From positions 1 through 33,327 of the forward strand of contig CANJOI010000009.1 of assembly GCA_947475365.1 (NCBI GenBank): a DNA stretch of 33,327 nt, given 5' to 3'. The DNA comes from Fidelibacterota bacterium (GTDB taxonomy: Bacteria; Pseudomonadota; Alphaproteobacteria; Rhodospirillales; Rhodospirillaceae). Each line of letters begins with the position of its first letter. The first letter of the stretch is position 1. The notes beneath the pieces were generated by a model. It was not told the DNA's origin. It searched no databases and saw only the letters and a list, made by a program, of their open reading frames with translations. This document shows, in pieces, positions 1 through 8,620 of this stretch. The translations under genes were made by a program, and so were the position numbers.

Positions 1-1552
1 CTCCGCCGACAGCCGCCGCCTGCAGCCGGTGGTCGTGGACGGCCTCAACCTCACCGCCATGAACCAGGTGTTCGTGAAGGGGTTCTCCGAGATCAAGGAT
101 CGCATGATCGACGAGCCCGACATGGATAAGGTCATCGCCGATGGCCTCACCGGCTTCGCCAAGATCGATCCCGAGATCACCCTCGCGGTCGAGAACGGCC
201 ACATCAAGATCCGCCGCGAGCATGACGACGGCACCCCGCCGGTGACGTTGGGCGACATCACCGTGGTCACGGGCGGCGGCGGGCGCGCCAGCATTCCGGG
301 ATGGAGCCGCGCGCTGCTCACCACCATCATCGCCGCGCGCCAGTCCTCGCCGCTGCTGCACGCCGCCGAGGCCGAGGATTTCTATGCCGCGGTGTTCACC
401 ACAGCGATCGCCAAGATCGACCAGTATTCCCATTACTCCAGCCGCCGCGACGCCGTGCGGACCCGTCTTGTCAGGGACGGCGTCATCGGGCTGGGCATCC
501 GCATGGTGGCCGTGGATGACGGCGCCCAGGTGCAGGCCATTGTCTCGGAAGGCCCCGGCGAGCGCGCCGGCATCCAGATCAACGACGTCATCACCGCCGC
601 CGACGGCCGGAAACTCGCCAAGGTGCCGTTCGCCGAGCTGCGGCGCATCCTCGACGGCTCCAAGGACACCCTCGTCAGCCTCACCATCAAACGCCCCGGC
701 GTCGAAGAGCCGGTGCTGATCATGGCCAAGCGCGAGCTGATCGTGCCCGACACCGTGACCGTCGCGAACCTCGACGGGATCGCCGAGCTGAAGATCCGCA
801 GCTTCAACCAGCGCACCGCCGCCGCCGTGGAGCGCGGCGTGGAAGCCGTGCGCGCCGAAGAAACTCAAAAGAAGGCGGGCGGCAAACTCAAAGGCATCAT
901 CCTGGATTTCCGCAGCGACCCGGGCGGGCTGCTCGATCAGGCGGTGGACATGTCCGACCTGTTCCTGCGCGAAGGCTCCATCATCTCCCTCGATGGCCGC
1001 CACCCGGGCGCCAAGCAGTATTACGCTGCTTCGGGCGAGGACATCGCGCCGAACGTGCCCATCGTCGTCATCGTCGATGGCCGCACCGCATCGGCCGCCG
1101 AGATCGTCGCCGCCGCGTTGCAGGACAATGGCCGCGCCGTGGTGGTGGGCACGGGCACCCTCGGCAAAGGCTCCGTGCAGACCGTGGTGCGCCTGCCCAA
1201 CGGCGGCGAGATGGGCCTTACCTGGGCCCATTCCACCAGCCCGCGCGGCGCCGCGCTCAATGGCCTCGGCGTGCTGCCCGACGTGTGCCTCGCCGGCCTG
1301 CCCGGCCCCACGCTGACCCAGGCGATGAGTTATGTCACCACCGGCACCAACCCCACGGCTGAGGTCCGCCGCCGCTGGAAACAGCCCAAGGACGACCCGC
1401 AAGTCCACGCCGCCTTACGCGCCGCCTGCCCCGCCGAGGCGCACCTGGATCGCGACATCGACACCGACGTCGCCCGGAGACTCATCTCCGAACCCAAGCT
1501 GTATGCCCGGCTGACCACGCCAGACGATCCGCAGACGGCGAGCAAGCCGTAG
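1..1552 (+). CDS. S41 family C-terminal processing peptidase with PDZ domain (5' end probably outside the window)
   Basis: ORF 29..1552 is open upstream to the window edge. PDZ-like segment (GLGIRMVAVDDGAQVQAIVSEGPGERAGIQINDVITAADG) and S41 Ser/Lys motifs (DGRTASAAEIVAAALQDNGRAVVVGTGTLGKGSVQ). Confidence 0.9.
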   Translation, partial: SADSRRLQPVVVDGLNLTAMNQVFVKGFSEIKDRMIDEPDMDKVIADGLTGFAKIDPEITLAVENGHIKIRREHDDGTPPVTLGDITVVTGGGGRASIPGWSRALLTTIIAARQSSPLLHAAEAEDFYAAVFTTAIAKIDQYSHYSSRRDAVRTRLVRDGVIGLGIRMVAVDDGAQVQAIVSEGPGERAGIQINDVITAADGRKLAKVPFAELRRILDGSKDTLVSLTIKRPGVEEPVLIMAKRELIVPDTVTVANLDGIAELKIRSFNQRTAAAVERGVEAVRAEETQKKAGGKLKGIILDFRSDPGGLLDQAVDMSDLFLREGSIISLDGRHPGAKQYYAASGEDIAPNVPIVVIVDGRTASAAEIVAAALQDNGRAVVVGTGTLGKGSVQTVVRLPNGGEMGLTWAHSTSPRGAALNGLGVLPDVCLAGLPGPTLTQAMSYVTTGTNPTAEVRRRWKQPKDDPQVHAALRAACPAEAHLDRDIDTDVARRLISEPKLYARLTTPDDPQTASKP

Positions 1553-1578
1553 CCAGGCGTTCAAATTTCGCCGCGGCG

Positions 1579-2511
1579 TCAGTGCGCGGCAGGGGGCGTG
1601 GGGTCCTGTTTTGCCGACTTCGCGAGATCGAATGCCGACGCAAGCTTTTGGAGAGCACTGAGTTGGGTGGACGTGGGCGCTTCGTAGTTCAGCGCCGTCT
1701 CGTGAACTTGGGAAGCGAGCCTCACGCAAATCTGTGACAGGTCAGGGTCGTTTAAAGTGAGAGCCGTACGCGCGGCGTCTTGAAGCACCTCGACCAGAAT
1801 CCCCAGCTGGTCCTCGACTGTCTTATCCACCCGCTTTTCCTCGTAGCATTTGAGCACGAGGGCGCACACCGCGCTGAGCTTGAGCGCATTGCTGTCGAGC
1901 CGCGCGGCCATCATGTCATCCAGGCTGCTTTTCACCGCGCGATCGAGTTCAACCATCCGGAAGTGGTGTCCCTCGATCTTGTCCTTCAGAGTATTGACAA
2001 CGTTGATGTGCTTGATTTTGGAAGGCCTGGCGTTGCCCGACCTCCGCCGCTCCGGCCCCAGATAGTCCGAGGTCGCGATAAACGGCAAGCGGTGCTGAGC
2101 CAAGAATACGATGCGGTCAAGCAACGTTCCGGGGGCCACGGGCTTAAGCAATACGTCGTCGGCCCCGGCCAGAATCGCGAGCTTCGCCGCGCCCTCGATC
2201 TTGGCGTCCACCATCATGCTAATCATGACGAACGGATTTCGCCCGAGCTTGGAATGGCGAATGTCGCGCACCATCTCCGATGCCGTTGGTCCTAAATCAG
2301 CGTCAACGATCACCAAATCCGGCGGCGACGCCTTAACCGCGGCAATCAGATCGCCGATGGTTGCATAGATGTGTTCGTGCCGTATGCCATAGCTATGCAT
2401 CGCGAAGCGGAAGCCCGCGCGGAGCTGTTCGCTTGGCTCGGCAAAATAGACATCAATGTCCCGGAGTTTTCCCGGGTCGACTTTTTCCACGGATTTCCCC
2501 TCCCGAGGCAA
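1579..2511 (-). CDS. Response regulator receiver-domain protein, AEP-type acidic pocket, YLGPERRR motif after REC
   Basis: REC-like N-terminus with VIVDADLG phosphoacceptor and LLKPV Lys; tail of unknown function. A GTG at about 2490 preceded by GGGAGGGG may be the real start. Confidence 0.8.
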   Translation of the reverse strand: MPREGKSVEKVDPGKLRDIDVYFAEPSEQLRAGFRFAMHSYGIRHEHIYATIGDLIAAVKASPPDLVIVDADLGPTASEMVRDIRHSKLGRNPFVMISMMVDAKIEGAAKLAILAGADDVLLKPVAPGTLLDRIVFLAQHRLPFIATSDYLGPERRRSGNARPSKIKHINVVNTLKDKIEGHHFRMVELDRAVKSSLDDMMAARLDSNALKLSAVCALVLKCYEEKRVDKTVEDQLGILVEVLQDAARTALTLNDPDLSQICVRLASQVHETALNYEAPTSTQLSALQKLASAFDLAKSAKQDPTPPAAH

Positions 2512-2788
2512 TGCCTGTGATTGCCGGAACTAGCCCGGTACGGCGCCGGGCTAGACTTAGACGACGCCAGATAATCGCGGAGACCGGCGATCCCGCCCCG
2601 CCGAAGCTGAAAAGTAGTGCGCAAGATTTACCGGCATCACACCCATTAAGACCCTATCACAACTGAGTATATAAACTTCCTCAAATTGCGCGCACGGCAG
2701 GCTTGGGCGCCAAGTGACGAGGCGATAGCCAGGCGCATTTTTCGTGAATGGGGCTTGGTGTGACCGTGCACGCCGAACGCCGGCGGAC

Positions 2789-3295
2789 TCACGCCTGCAG
2801 GCTTGCGAGGTGCGCTTCCAGCTTCGCCAGCGAGCCGGCGAAACCACCCTCCATGCCGCTCCGGGCGCCGTCGAAGGCGGCGATGCCGGCGTCGTCGGCA
2901 TTGTAGGGCTCCCAGGAAATGGTGATGCGCGTTTTGCCGTTGCCCGCGTCCTCGAAGGTGGTCGTGGCCAACATCTCCAGCGGCCAATCCGGCGACATCG
3001 GGTGACGCGTCAGGCCGCGGTTCTTGTCGGAGAATGACTGGATGAGGACGACCTTCTCATTGGGAACGATTTCCCGGAAGGTCTGCAGCCCCCACATCTG
3101 CATGCCGCCCGGACCTTCCAGGCCGTAGTGGTAGGTTCCGCCCACCCTGAAATCCATGTCCGCGTGAATGGTGTTGAAGCCCGCCGGACTCAGCCACTTT
3201 TGCAAATGCGCGACTTCGGTCTGCGCTTGGTACACCAGCGCGCGCGGGGCGTTGAGGACGCGGGAGGTCGTGAAGGGCGCCACCTTTTTCATCAT
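2789..3295 (-). CDS. SRPBCC/AHSA1 (activator of Hsp90 ATPase homologue 1-like) domain protein
   Basis: MMKKVAPFTTSRVLNAPRALVYQAQTEVAHLQKWLSPAGF...; start overlaps the stop of the upstream ArsR-type gene (TAATG). Confidence 0.88.
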   Translation of the reverse strand: MMKKVAPFTTSRVLNAPRALVYQAQTEVAHLQKWLSPAGFNTIHADMDFRVGGTYHYGLEGPGGMQMWGLQTFREIVPNEKVVLIQSFSDKNRGLTRHPMSPDWPLEMLATTTFEDAGNGKTRITISWEPYNADDAGIAAFDGARSGMEGGFAGSLAKLEAHLASLQA

Positions 3296-3663
3296 TACTT
3301 TCCTTTTCGCTTCGGGTTTGCGGCATCCACCGCGTCTTGTCCGGTCTGGAGGCTTTGCAGATAGGCTTCCAGGCGATCGAGGTGCTGTTCGGTCATGGCC
3401 TGGATCTCCGCGATCCAACTGGTGACCTTTTTCATCGGCGCGACCTCGAGCTGACAGGGGCGCCACTGGGCGTTCCGGGTCCTGCGGATCAACCCGCCGC
3501 GCTCCAGGCTCTTGAGATGCTTGGTCATGGCCGGCGCGCTGATCTTGAGCGGCTTGGCGAGGTCCCGCACCGACATCTGCCCACGGCTGAGGCGCGCGAG
3601 GATCGCCCTGCGCGCCGGATGCGCGAGCGCCGCGAACGTCAGGCTCAACGGATCGGCCGCCAT
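3295..3663 (-). CDS. ArsR-family winged-helix transcriptional regulator
   Basis: MAADPLSLTFAALAHPARRAILARLSRGQMSVRDLAKPLKISAPAMTKHLKSLERGGLIRRTRNAQWRPCQL is a typical ArsR HTH; coupled to an SRPBCC gene, a recurrent arrangement. Confidence 0.92.
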   Translation of the reverse strand: MAADPLSLTFAALAHPARRAILARLSRGQMSVRDLAKPLKISAPAMTKHLKSLERGGLIRRTRNAQWRPCQLEVAPMKKVTSWIAEIQAMTEQHLDRLEAYLQSLQTGQDAVDAANPKRKGK

Positions 3664-3666
3664 TCT

Positions 3667-3727
3667 TAATACACCATATGGGAAATTAACCTTATGGTGT
3701 ATTATAATCCCGGCATGGCCCTGTCAA
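3667..3727 (-). promoter_or_regulatory. Promoter with perfect 12-bp inverted-repeat operator for the arsR-type/SRPBCC operon
   Basis: TAATACACCATA (3667-3678) and TATGGTGTATTA (3693-3704) are exact reverse complements, 14-nt spacer; minus-strand TATAAT (3701-3706) and TTGACA (3722-3727) with 15-nt spacing. Confidence 0.8.
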
Positions 3728-3847
3728 TGGTTTCGCGATCATGAGAGGGCACGATGGGAAGGAATGTCCCGCGCATGAGCGGGGATGAATTTGCTGTGCA
3801 ACGAATGCTACGGTCGTTTGAGCGCATGCACCGGTCCGGAGGCCTGA

Positions 3848-4324
3848 ATGAATAAGAACACGATCTGCCTTTGGTATGATCACGATGCCGAGGACGCCGC
3901 GCGGTTTTATGCGCGGACTTTTCCCGACAGCGCGGTCGGCGCGGTCCATCGCGCACCGGCCGACTTTCCCGGCGGCAAGGCGGGCGATGTTCTGACGGTC
4001 GCGTTCACCGTCTGCGGCGTCCCGTGCTTCGGCCTCAACGGCGGAGATATCCTCCACCATTGCGAGGCCTTTTCCTTTCAGATCGCCACGGACACCCAGG
4101 AGGAAACCGACCGCTATTGGAACGCCATTGTCGGCAATGGCGGCGCGGAGAGCGCCTGCGGCTGGTGCAAGGACAAATGGGGCCTCTCCTGGCAGATCAC
4201 GCCCCGCGTTCTCACCGAAGCCCTGGCCGAAGGCGGCGACGTGGCGAAGCGCGCGTTTACCGCCATGATGGAGATGCGAAAGATCGACGTCGCGAAAATC
4301 GAAGCGGCTGTCCGCGGACGTTAG
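3848..4324 (+). CDS. VOC (glyoxalase/PhnB-like) superfamily protein
   Basis: NTICLWYDHDAEDAARFYARTFPDSAV...FSFQIATDTQEETDRYWNAIVGNGGAESACGWCKDKWGLSWQITPRVL, PhnB-like signature. Confidence 0.9.
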   Translation: MNKNTICLWYDHDAEDAARFYARTFPDSAVGAVHRAPADFPGGKAGDVLTVAFTVCGVPCFGLNGGDILHHCEAFSFQIATDTQEETDRYWNAIVGNGGAESACGWCKDKWGLSWQITPRVLTEALAEGGDVAKRAFTAMMEMRKIDVAKIEAAVRGR

Positions 4325-4512
4325 AAGCACTTAACGCTATCCGCTCCCATTCCTTTTTTCGCGTCCCGCGGGCGCGAGGCGCCGGTGCGCGCCTTCGCAC
4401 ATCGCCAGCGTGCACGCCGGTTCGCAAATCAACTCGCGTCAGCGCCTGACCGCTGACATTATGCCGCGCATCACATCATCATCAGCATTGAAACCCCGGG
4501 GGATACTCGCCC

Positions 4513-4926
4513 ATGACCGCGCCCGCCGCACAGGAGCGGCCACTTCTTCACTGCGATAAGGCGGAGTCCGTCCTGCGCGCCATCGAAGCGAGCTGGGCGG
4601 AATATCATGCCAAGCGCGCCGGTGTGGCGCAGGGCCTGTATGCCGCTCTGGCCCAGGTGTTGAACGAGGAAGGCGTCGCCATCGACACCGTCGACGGGCT
4701 CGATATGCTCGAACATTGCCGCCGGCGGAATCTTCCCATCGTCGATATTCTCTATCTGATCGAGGATCGCGTGCGGCGCGCGGGCTATGGCGGCGACCGC
4801 CTGGGCCTCGCGGACTTCCAGGCCGAGGGCAAGCTGGTGTACGCGTTCTACGACACGGCGCGCTTCGAGAGCTTCGTCGCGTTGAAGCAGAAGACCCAGC
4901 TGCGGATCGCGACCGCCTCGCCCTGA
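4513..4926 (+). CDS. Hypothetical protein, 137 aa
   Basis: Intact ORF starting ATG in an otherwise unoccupied interval; no family recognised. Confidence 0.6.
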   Translation: MTAPAAQERPLLHCDKAESVLRAIEASWAEYHAKRAGVAQGLYAALAQVLNEEGVAIDTVDGLDMLEHCRRRNLPIVDILYLIEDRVRRAGYGGDRLGLADFQAEGKLVYAFYDTARFESFVALKQKTQLRIATASP

Positions 4927-4962
4927 CGCCCCCTCGCCCTGACGCCCCCTCGCCCCGACGCC
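4916..4962. repeat. Three tandem copies of a 16-bp unit (CCTCGCCCTGACGCCC)
   Basis: Copies start at 4916, 4932, 4948; the third has one substitution. Spans the stop codon of the preceding ORF. Confidence 0.85.
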
Positions 4963-4974
4963 TAGCGCCAGCGC

Positions 4975-7191
4975 TTACACGCCCGAGGGATTGGTCGGCA
5001 CCGAGGCGGTGATCGCCGGGAAGCTGCACACGGTGCTCATGTCGGTGACGACGCCGACCTGGCTGTTGGTGAGCAGGTGCTGAAGATAGCCGGTGAACAG
5101 GTTCTGGATGGTGATGATGTAGTGCCCGCGCGCCTGGGCGCTGGTGATGCCGATGGCGTTTTCCAAGGTGGAGATCTGCAGCACCTGCTGGCCGTTGGCC
5201 GGGATCGAGGCCGAGGTGTAGGTGCCGAGGCTGGCGCCGGTGGCGGCGTCGGCGACATTCAGCTGCACGGAGGCCGCCGAAGTCGTGTTGGTGTTGTAGA
5301 CCACGATCGAGCTGGGATATCCCGCCGCCCCCAGGCCCGAGCCGTGCACGTTGGTGACCCGCGTCAGGATCGGTGCTGTCCCGGAATCGCAGGTGGACAG
5401 GTTGCTCAGCGTGCCGTCGCCGGGCTTCCACAGGACGTGCTGGAAGGTGCCGTTGAACTGGGCCTGCATGGTCACCGAATACAGGGTCGGTTTGGCCGTG
5501 AAGGCCGGCAAGGCCCCTTCGATGGTGGCGATGGCGTATTGCGGCGCGGTTCCTGGCGCGATGCTGGGGCTGGTCCAACTTCCCAGCGACACGCCCGAGG
5601 CGTAGTCCGACAGGGTCACGGTCACCGTGCCCGCCGCGCCGCTGGCGTTATAGAAACGCAGGAATGATTGCGCGGTGGACGCTGCGGTGGAGAACACGCC
5701 GGCCTGGCGCAGGACGCCGGTGATGTTGCGGGCGAAGCTCCCGGCCACGGTCTTGGCGGCGTTCATGGTCAGCGCGCAGGTGGCCGCCGTGCCGCTGCAA
5801 TCGCCCGACCATCCGGTAAAGGTCGAGCCGGCCGACGCCGTGGCCGTCAGGGTGACCGCCGTGCCCTGGACGTAAGGCGATGGTGATGGGCTGGCGGTGA
5901 TCGTGCCCGTCCCGGTGCCGTTCGAGCTGACCGTGAGGCTGTAGCTCGGCACAATCACGAAGGTGCCCCCCACGGCCCGGTTGGCGCTCATGGTGACGCT
6001 GCAGGTGGAGGCCGTACCGCTGCAGGCGCCGTTCCATCCGGTGAAGGCCGAGCCGCTGTCGGCGTGGGCTGTGAGCGTGACGACGGTGCCGGGCGCATAA
6101 GCCGTGGCGAAGGGGCTGGCGCTCAGGGTGCCGGTGCCGGTGCCGCTGGTGCTGACCGTCAGGTTATAAGAGAGCGTGCTGACAAAGGTCGCCGTGACCG
6201 TCTGGTTGGCGCTCATGGTGACCTGGCAGGTCGTCGCCGACCCGGTACACCCGCCGCCCGACCAGCTGGAGAGCGCCGCTCCGGTGCCCGGGTTCGCGGT
6301 CAATGTCACCACGGTGCCGGCGGTATAGGCCGATGCAATGGGATTGACCGCGATTGTTCCCGTCGCCGTCACCGTGCCCGTGCTGGCGGTCTTGGTGGTC
6401 AGCGTATAGGTGCTGGCGCGGACGAAGGTCGCGGACACCGTTGTGTTGCCGGTGATGGTGACGGTGCAGCTGGTGTTTGTGGCGGCGGTGGCGCTGCAGG
6501 CGCCGCCCCAGGCGGACAGCGCCGAGCCGCCGGCCGCGTTCGCCGTCAGGGTGACGGTGGAACCGTAGGCATAAGACGCCTGCTGCGGGCTGACCGCGAC
6601 GGCCCCGGTCCCGGCGCCGCCCGAGGTCACCGTCAATGTGTAGGACACCGCCGTGCTGAGCACCGCGGTTGCGGTGGGCAGGGTCTCGAAAATCTGCCGG
6701 GTGTTGCTGGAGTTGTAGATCGCGCCGCTCAGGCTGATCTTCGTGCCGGGCGCCGCGAGGTCGCCGGCCATGGTGTAAGAGACGTTGGTCACCTGAAACG
6801 CGACGGTGCCCTGGGTCGTGACCGCGCAACTGGTGAACATCAGGCTGGTCTGCACCAGGGTCGTGCCCTGACAGGTGAGGCCGCTGATGGCCGGCGTGGT
6901 GGTGGCGGAGAACTGCGCACCGCTGACGTCGATGCCAATGTCGATGCGGGCGGTGGTGGTGAAGATGTTGTCGGTGGTGATGGTGAACGACTGCGGCCCG
7001 AGCACGGCTGCGTCGGCCTGCGCCCTGGTGCCGGTCAGAACCGCCGTCGGGATCGTGACCGCGCTGAGCGTACCGAGCGTTGTGGCGTGGCTTGGCGCCG
7101 CTCCTGCCGCCAGCAGCGCAAGCACCATCGCGGCCGCGCGCAAAAACGCGAGCCCTTTGTCCGTCAGGCTTCTGCCCAAAAACACTTCCAT
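4975..7191 (-). CDS. Secreted repeat protein with four divergent InlB-B-repeat-like units and two C-terminal Cys-terminated modules
   Basis: N-terminal hydrophobic signal segment (AFLRAAAMVLALLAAGAAPSHA); four ~70-75 aa repeats [Y-x-L-T-V...GTGT...Y..GT.VTLTA...GS.F.GW.G.CSG....C.VTM.....V...F]. Confidence 0.85.
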   Translation of the reverse strand: MEVFLGRSLTDKGLAFLRAAAMVLALLAAGAAPSHATTLGTLSAVTIPTAVLTGTRAQADAAVLGPQSFTITTDNIFTTTARIDIGIDVSGAQFSATTTPAISGLTCQGTTLVQTSLMFTSCAVTTQGTVAFQVTNVSYTMAGDLAAPGTKISLSGAIYNSSNTRQIFETLPTATAVLSTAVSYTLTVTSGGAGTGAVAVSPQQASYAYGSTVTLTANAAGGSALSAWGGACSATAATNTSCTVTITGNTTVSATFVRASTYTLTTKTASTGTVTATGTIAVNPIASAYTAGTVVTLTANPGTGAALSSWSGGGCTGSATTCQVTMSANQTVTATFVSTLSYNLTVSTSGTGTGTLSASPFATAYAPGTVVTLTAHADSGSAFTGWNGACSGTASTCSVTMSANRAVGGTFVIVPSYSLTVSSNGTGTGTITASPSPSPYVQGTAVTLTATASAGSTFTGWSGDCSGTAATCALTMNAAKTVAGSFARNITGVLRQAGVFSTAASTAQSFLRFYNASGAAGTVTVTLSDYASGVSLGSWTSPSIAPGTAPQYAIATIEGALPAFTAKPTLYSVTMQAQFNGTFQHVLWKPGDGTLSNLSTCDSGTAPILTRVTNVHGSGLGAAGYPSSIVVYNTNTTSAASVQLNVADAATGASLGTYTSASIPANGQQVLQISTLENAIGITSAQARGHYIITIQNLFTGYLQHLLTNSQVGVVTDMSTVCSFPAITASVPTNPSGV
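5731..6642 (-). repeat. Region encoding four InlB-B-type protein repeats
   Basis: aa ~184-257, 262-337, 342-412 and 417-487 of the 738-aa ORF align by eye. Confidence 0.85.
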
Positions 7192-7252
7192 CTCCGATGC
7201 AACAAACGAGCGTGCCGGGCCAGTTTAACATAATCTTAAGTGTATTGCAGAG

Positions 7253-7266
7253 CTCCTATATAGGAG
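7253..7266. promoter_or_regulatory. 14-bp perfect palindrome CTCCTATATAGGAG upstream of the repeat-protein gene
   Basis: The sequence equals its own reverse complement; lies 62-75 bp upstream of the minus-strand ATG at 7191. Confidence 0.4.
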
Positions 7267-7340
7267 GGGCTATATATGGTGTGTAGCGCCTTCAGGCACA
7301 CGTAATACTGCGTCCCAGAGGTGCGCGGCGGATCCGAGGA

Positions 7341-8036
7341 TCAGACCGCCGTTCCGACCAGGGAACCGATGCCCGCCGTCAGGGCCATGGCGAGTGCCCC
7401 CCAAAAGGTGACGCGTACCGTCGCGCGAATCACCCCTGCCCCGCCGACGCGCCCGCCTATGGCGCCCAGTAACGCCAGAAACAGCAGCGAGGTAATTGAA
7501 ACCACGGGCACAAGAAGCGAAGCAGGAGAAACCACGGCCGTCAGCAGCGGCATCGCCGCGCCTGCGGAGAAGGTCGCCGCCGAGGTAAAGGCCGCCTGAA
7601 TCGGGCGGGCCGTCGTGACCTCGGAAATCCCAAGCTCATCTCTGGCATGCGCCCCCAGGGCGTCTTTCGCCATGAGCTGATCCGCGACCTTGTAGGCGAG
7701 CTCGGATTCAACGCCGCGCTTGACGTAAATCTCGGCGAGTTCGGCGCGCTCAAGCGCGGGCTGCTCCGCGAGTTCGGCGCGTTCGCGCGCGAGGTCGGCT
7801 TGTTCCGTATCCAGCTGGGAACTGACAGACACATACTCGCCGGCCGCCATGGACATGGCCCCGGCGACCAGGCCGGCGACACCGGCGACGATCACGGCCG
7901 ATCCAGCACCCGACGCCGCCGCCACCCCGACAATCAGACTCGCGGTCGAGACGATGCCGTCATTGGCCCCGAGCACGGCGGCGCGCAGCCAGCCGACCCG
8001 CGAAACCCGATGCCTCTCCGCATGTACACGCGCCAT
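7341..8036 (-). CDS. VIT1/CCC1-family transporter
   Basis: GWLRAAVLGANDGIVSTASLIVGVAAA... and GAMSMAAGEYVSVSSQLDTEQADL are VIT1/CCC1 signatures. Confidence 0.93.
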   Translation of the reverse strand: MARVHAERHRVSRVGWLRAAVLGANDGIVSTASLIVGVAAASGAGSAVIVAGVAGLVAGAMSMAAGEYVSVSSQLDTEQADLARERAELAEQPALERAELAEIYVKRGVESELAYKVADQLMAKDALGAHARDELGISEVTTARPIQAAFTSAATFSAGAAMPLLTAVVSPASLLVPVVSITSLLFLALLGAIGGRVGGAGVIRATVRVTFWGALAMALTAGIGSLVGTAV

Positions 8037-8085
8037 TTAATCCGCCCCCTCACCCGGCATCTTCGCTAAAAACCGTCGCCGCGCC

Positions 8086-8268
8086 TTAGGCGCTTCCATC
8101 GGCGGGAGGCGCGGCCTTCGATCCCTGCTCGATCGAGCACGCCAAGCTTGTTCGGGATTCAGCCAGCAGCTTGCGTACGTTTTCGTGCGTGTAGTTCGGG
8201 CTGTCGACTTTCAACAGCGCCTCGTAATGCTTGATATTGCCGCGGATTGTGTCCGGGTGTTCGCGCAT
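8086..8268 (-). CDS. Small hypothetical protein, 60 aa
   Basis: ATG preceded by AGGAG at a plausible spacing; MREHPDTIRGNIKHYEALLKVDSPNYTHENVRKLLAESRTSL. Confidence 0.6.
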   Translation of the reverse strand: MREHPDTIRGNIKHYEALLKVDSPNYTHENVRKLLAESRTSLACSIEQGSKAAPPADGSA

Positions 8269-8620
8269 GGTACTACACTCCTGCCGAAAAACGGGGGCGC
8301 CAACCGCTTACGCGACCAGCACACCCACCGCTAAGCGTATACCCTTGGCCGCCCCCCAGCCATGAATTTGCCGCGCGATAAACTGCGCACAGGATAGATT
8401 GCGCGCGGGCCCGCGACCGCCACATACCGAACGTCAGATATCCACATAAGTTCGTGTTTCTGGATTTATAACCGCACTAGGTAGATTCCGAAGGTGTCAC
8501 TGCTTTCCGATCGGCACTACGCTGCGCCGCGGCCCGCGCGGACTCACGCGATGCGAGGCAACGCCCTTAATCAAAATCATTCACCGGGCATGGCCATGTC
8601 CATGGCGGGAGAAGGACCAT

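Noticed and set aside
4439-5578. 379-aa minus-strand ORF overlapping the repeat protein and the 137-aa ORF
   Set aside because: Low-complexity alternate frame across two better-supported genes.
5731-6642. Periodic sequence considered as a CRISPR or DNA satellite
   Set aside because: The periodicity is at protein level (InlB-B-type repeats) with divergent nucleotides; no identical DNA repeats or spacers.
6064-7233. 389-aa plus-strand ORF opposite the InlB-repeat protein
   Set aside because: Gly/Arg-rich shadow of a repetitive gene; no domain recognised.
8269-8620. Long intergenic gap before the MgtC/DUF4010 gene as an RNA element (e.g. magnesium riboswitch)
   Set aside because: No convincing conserved fold or riboswitch motif could be read by eye.
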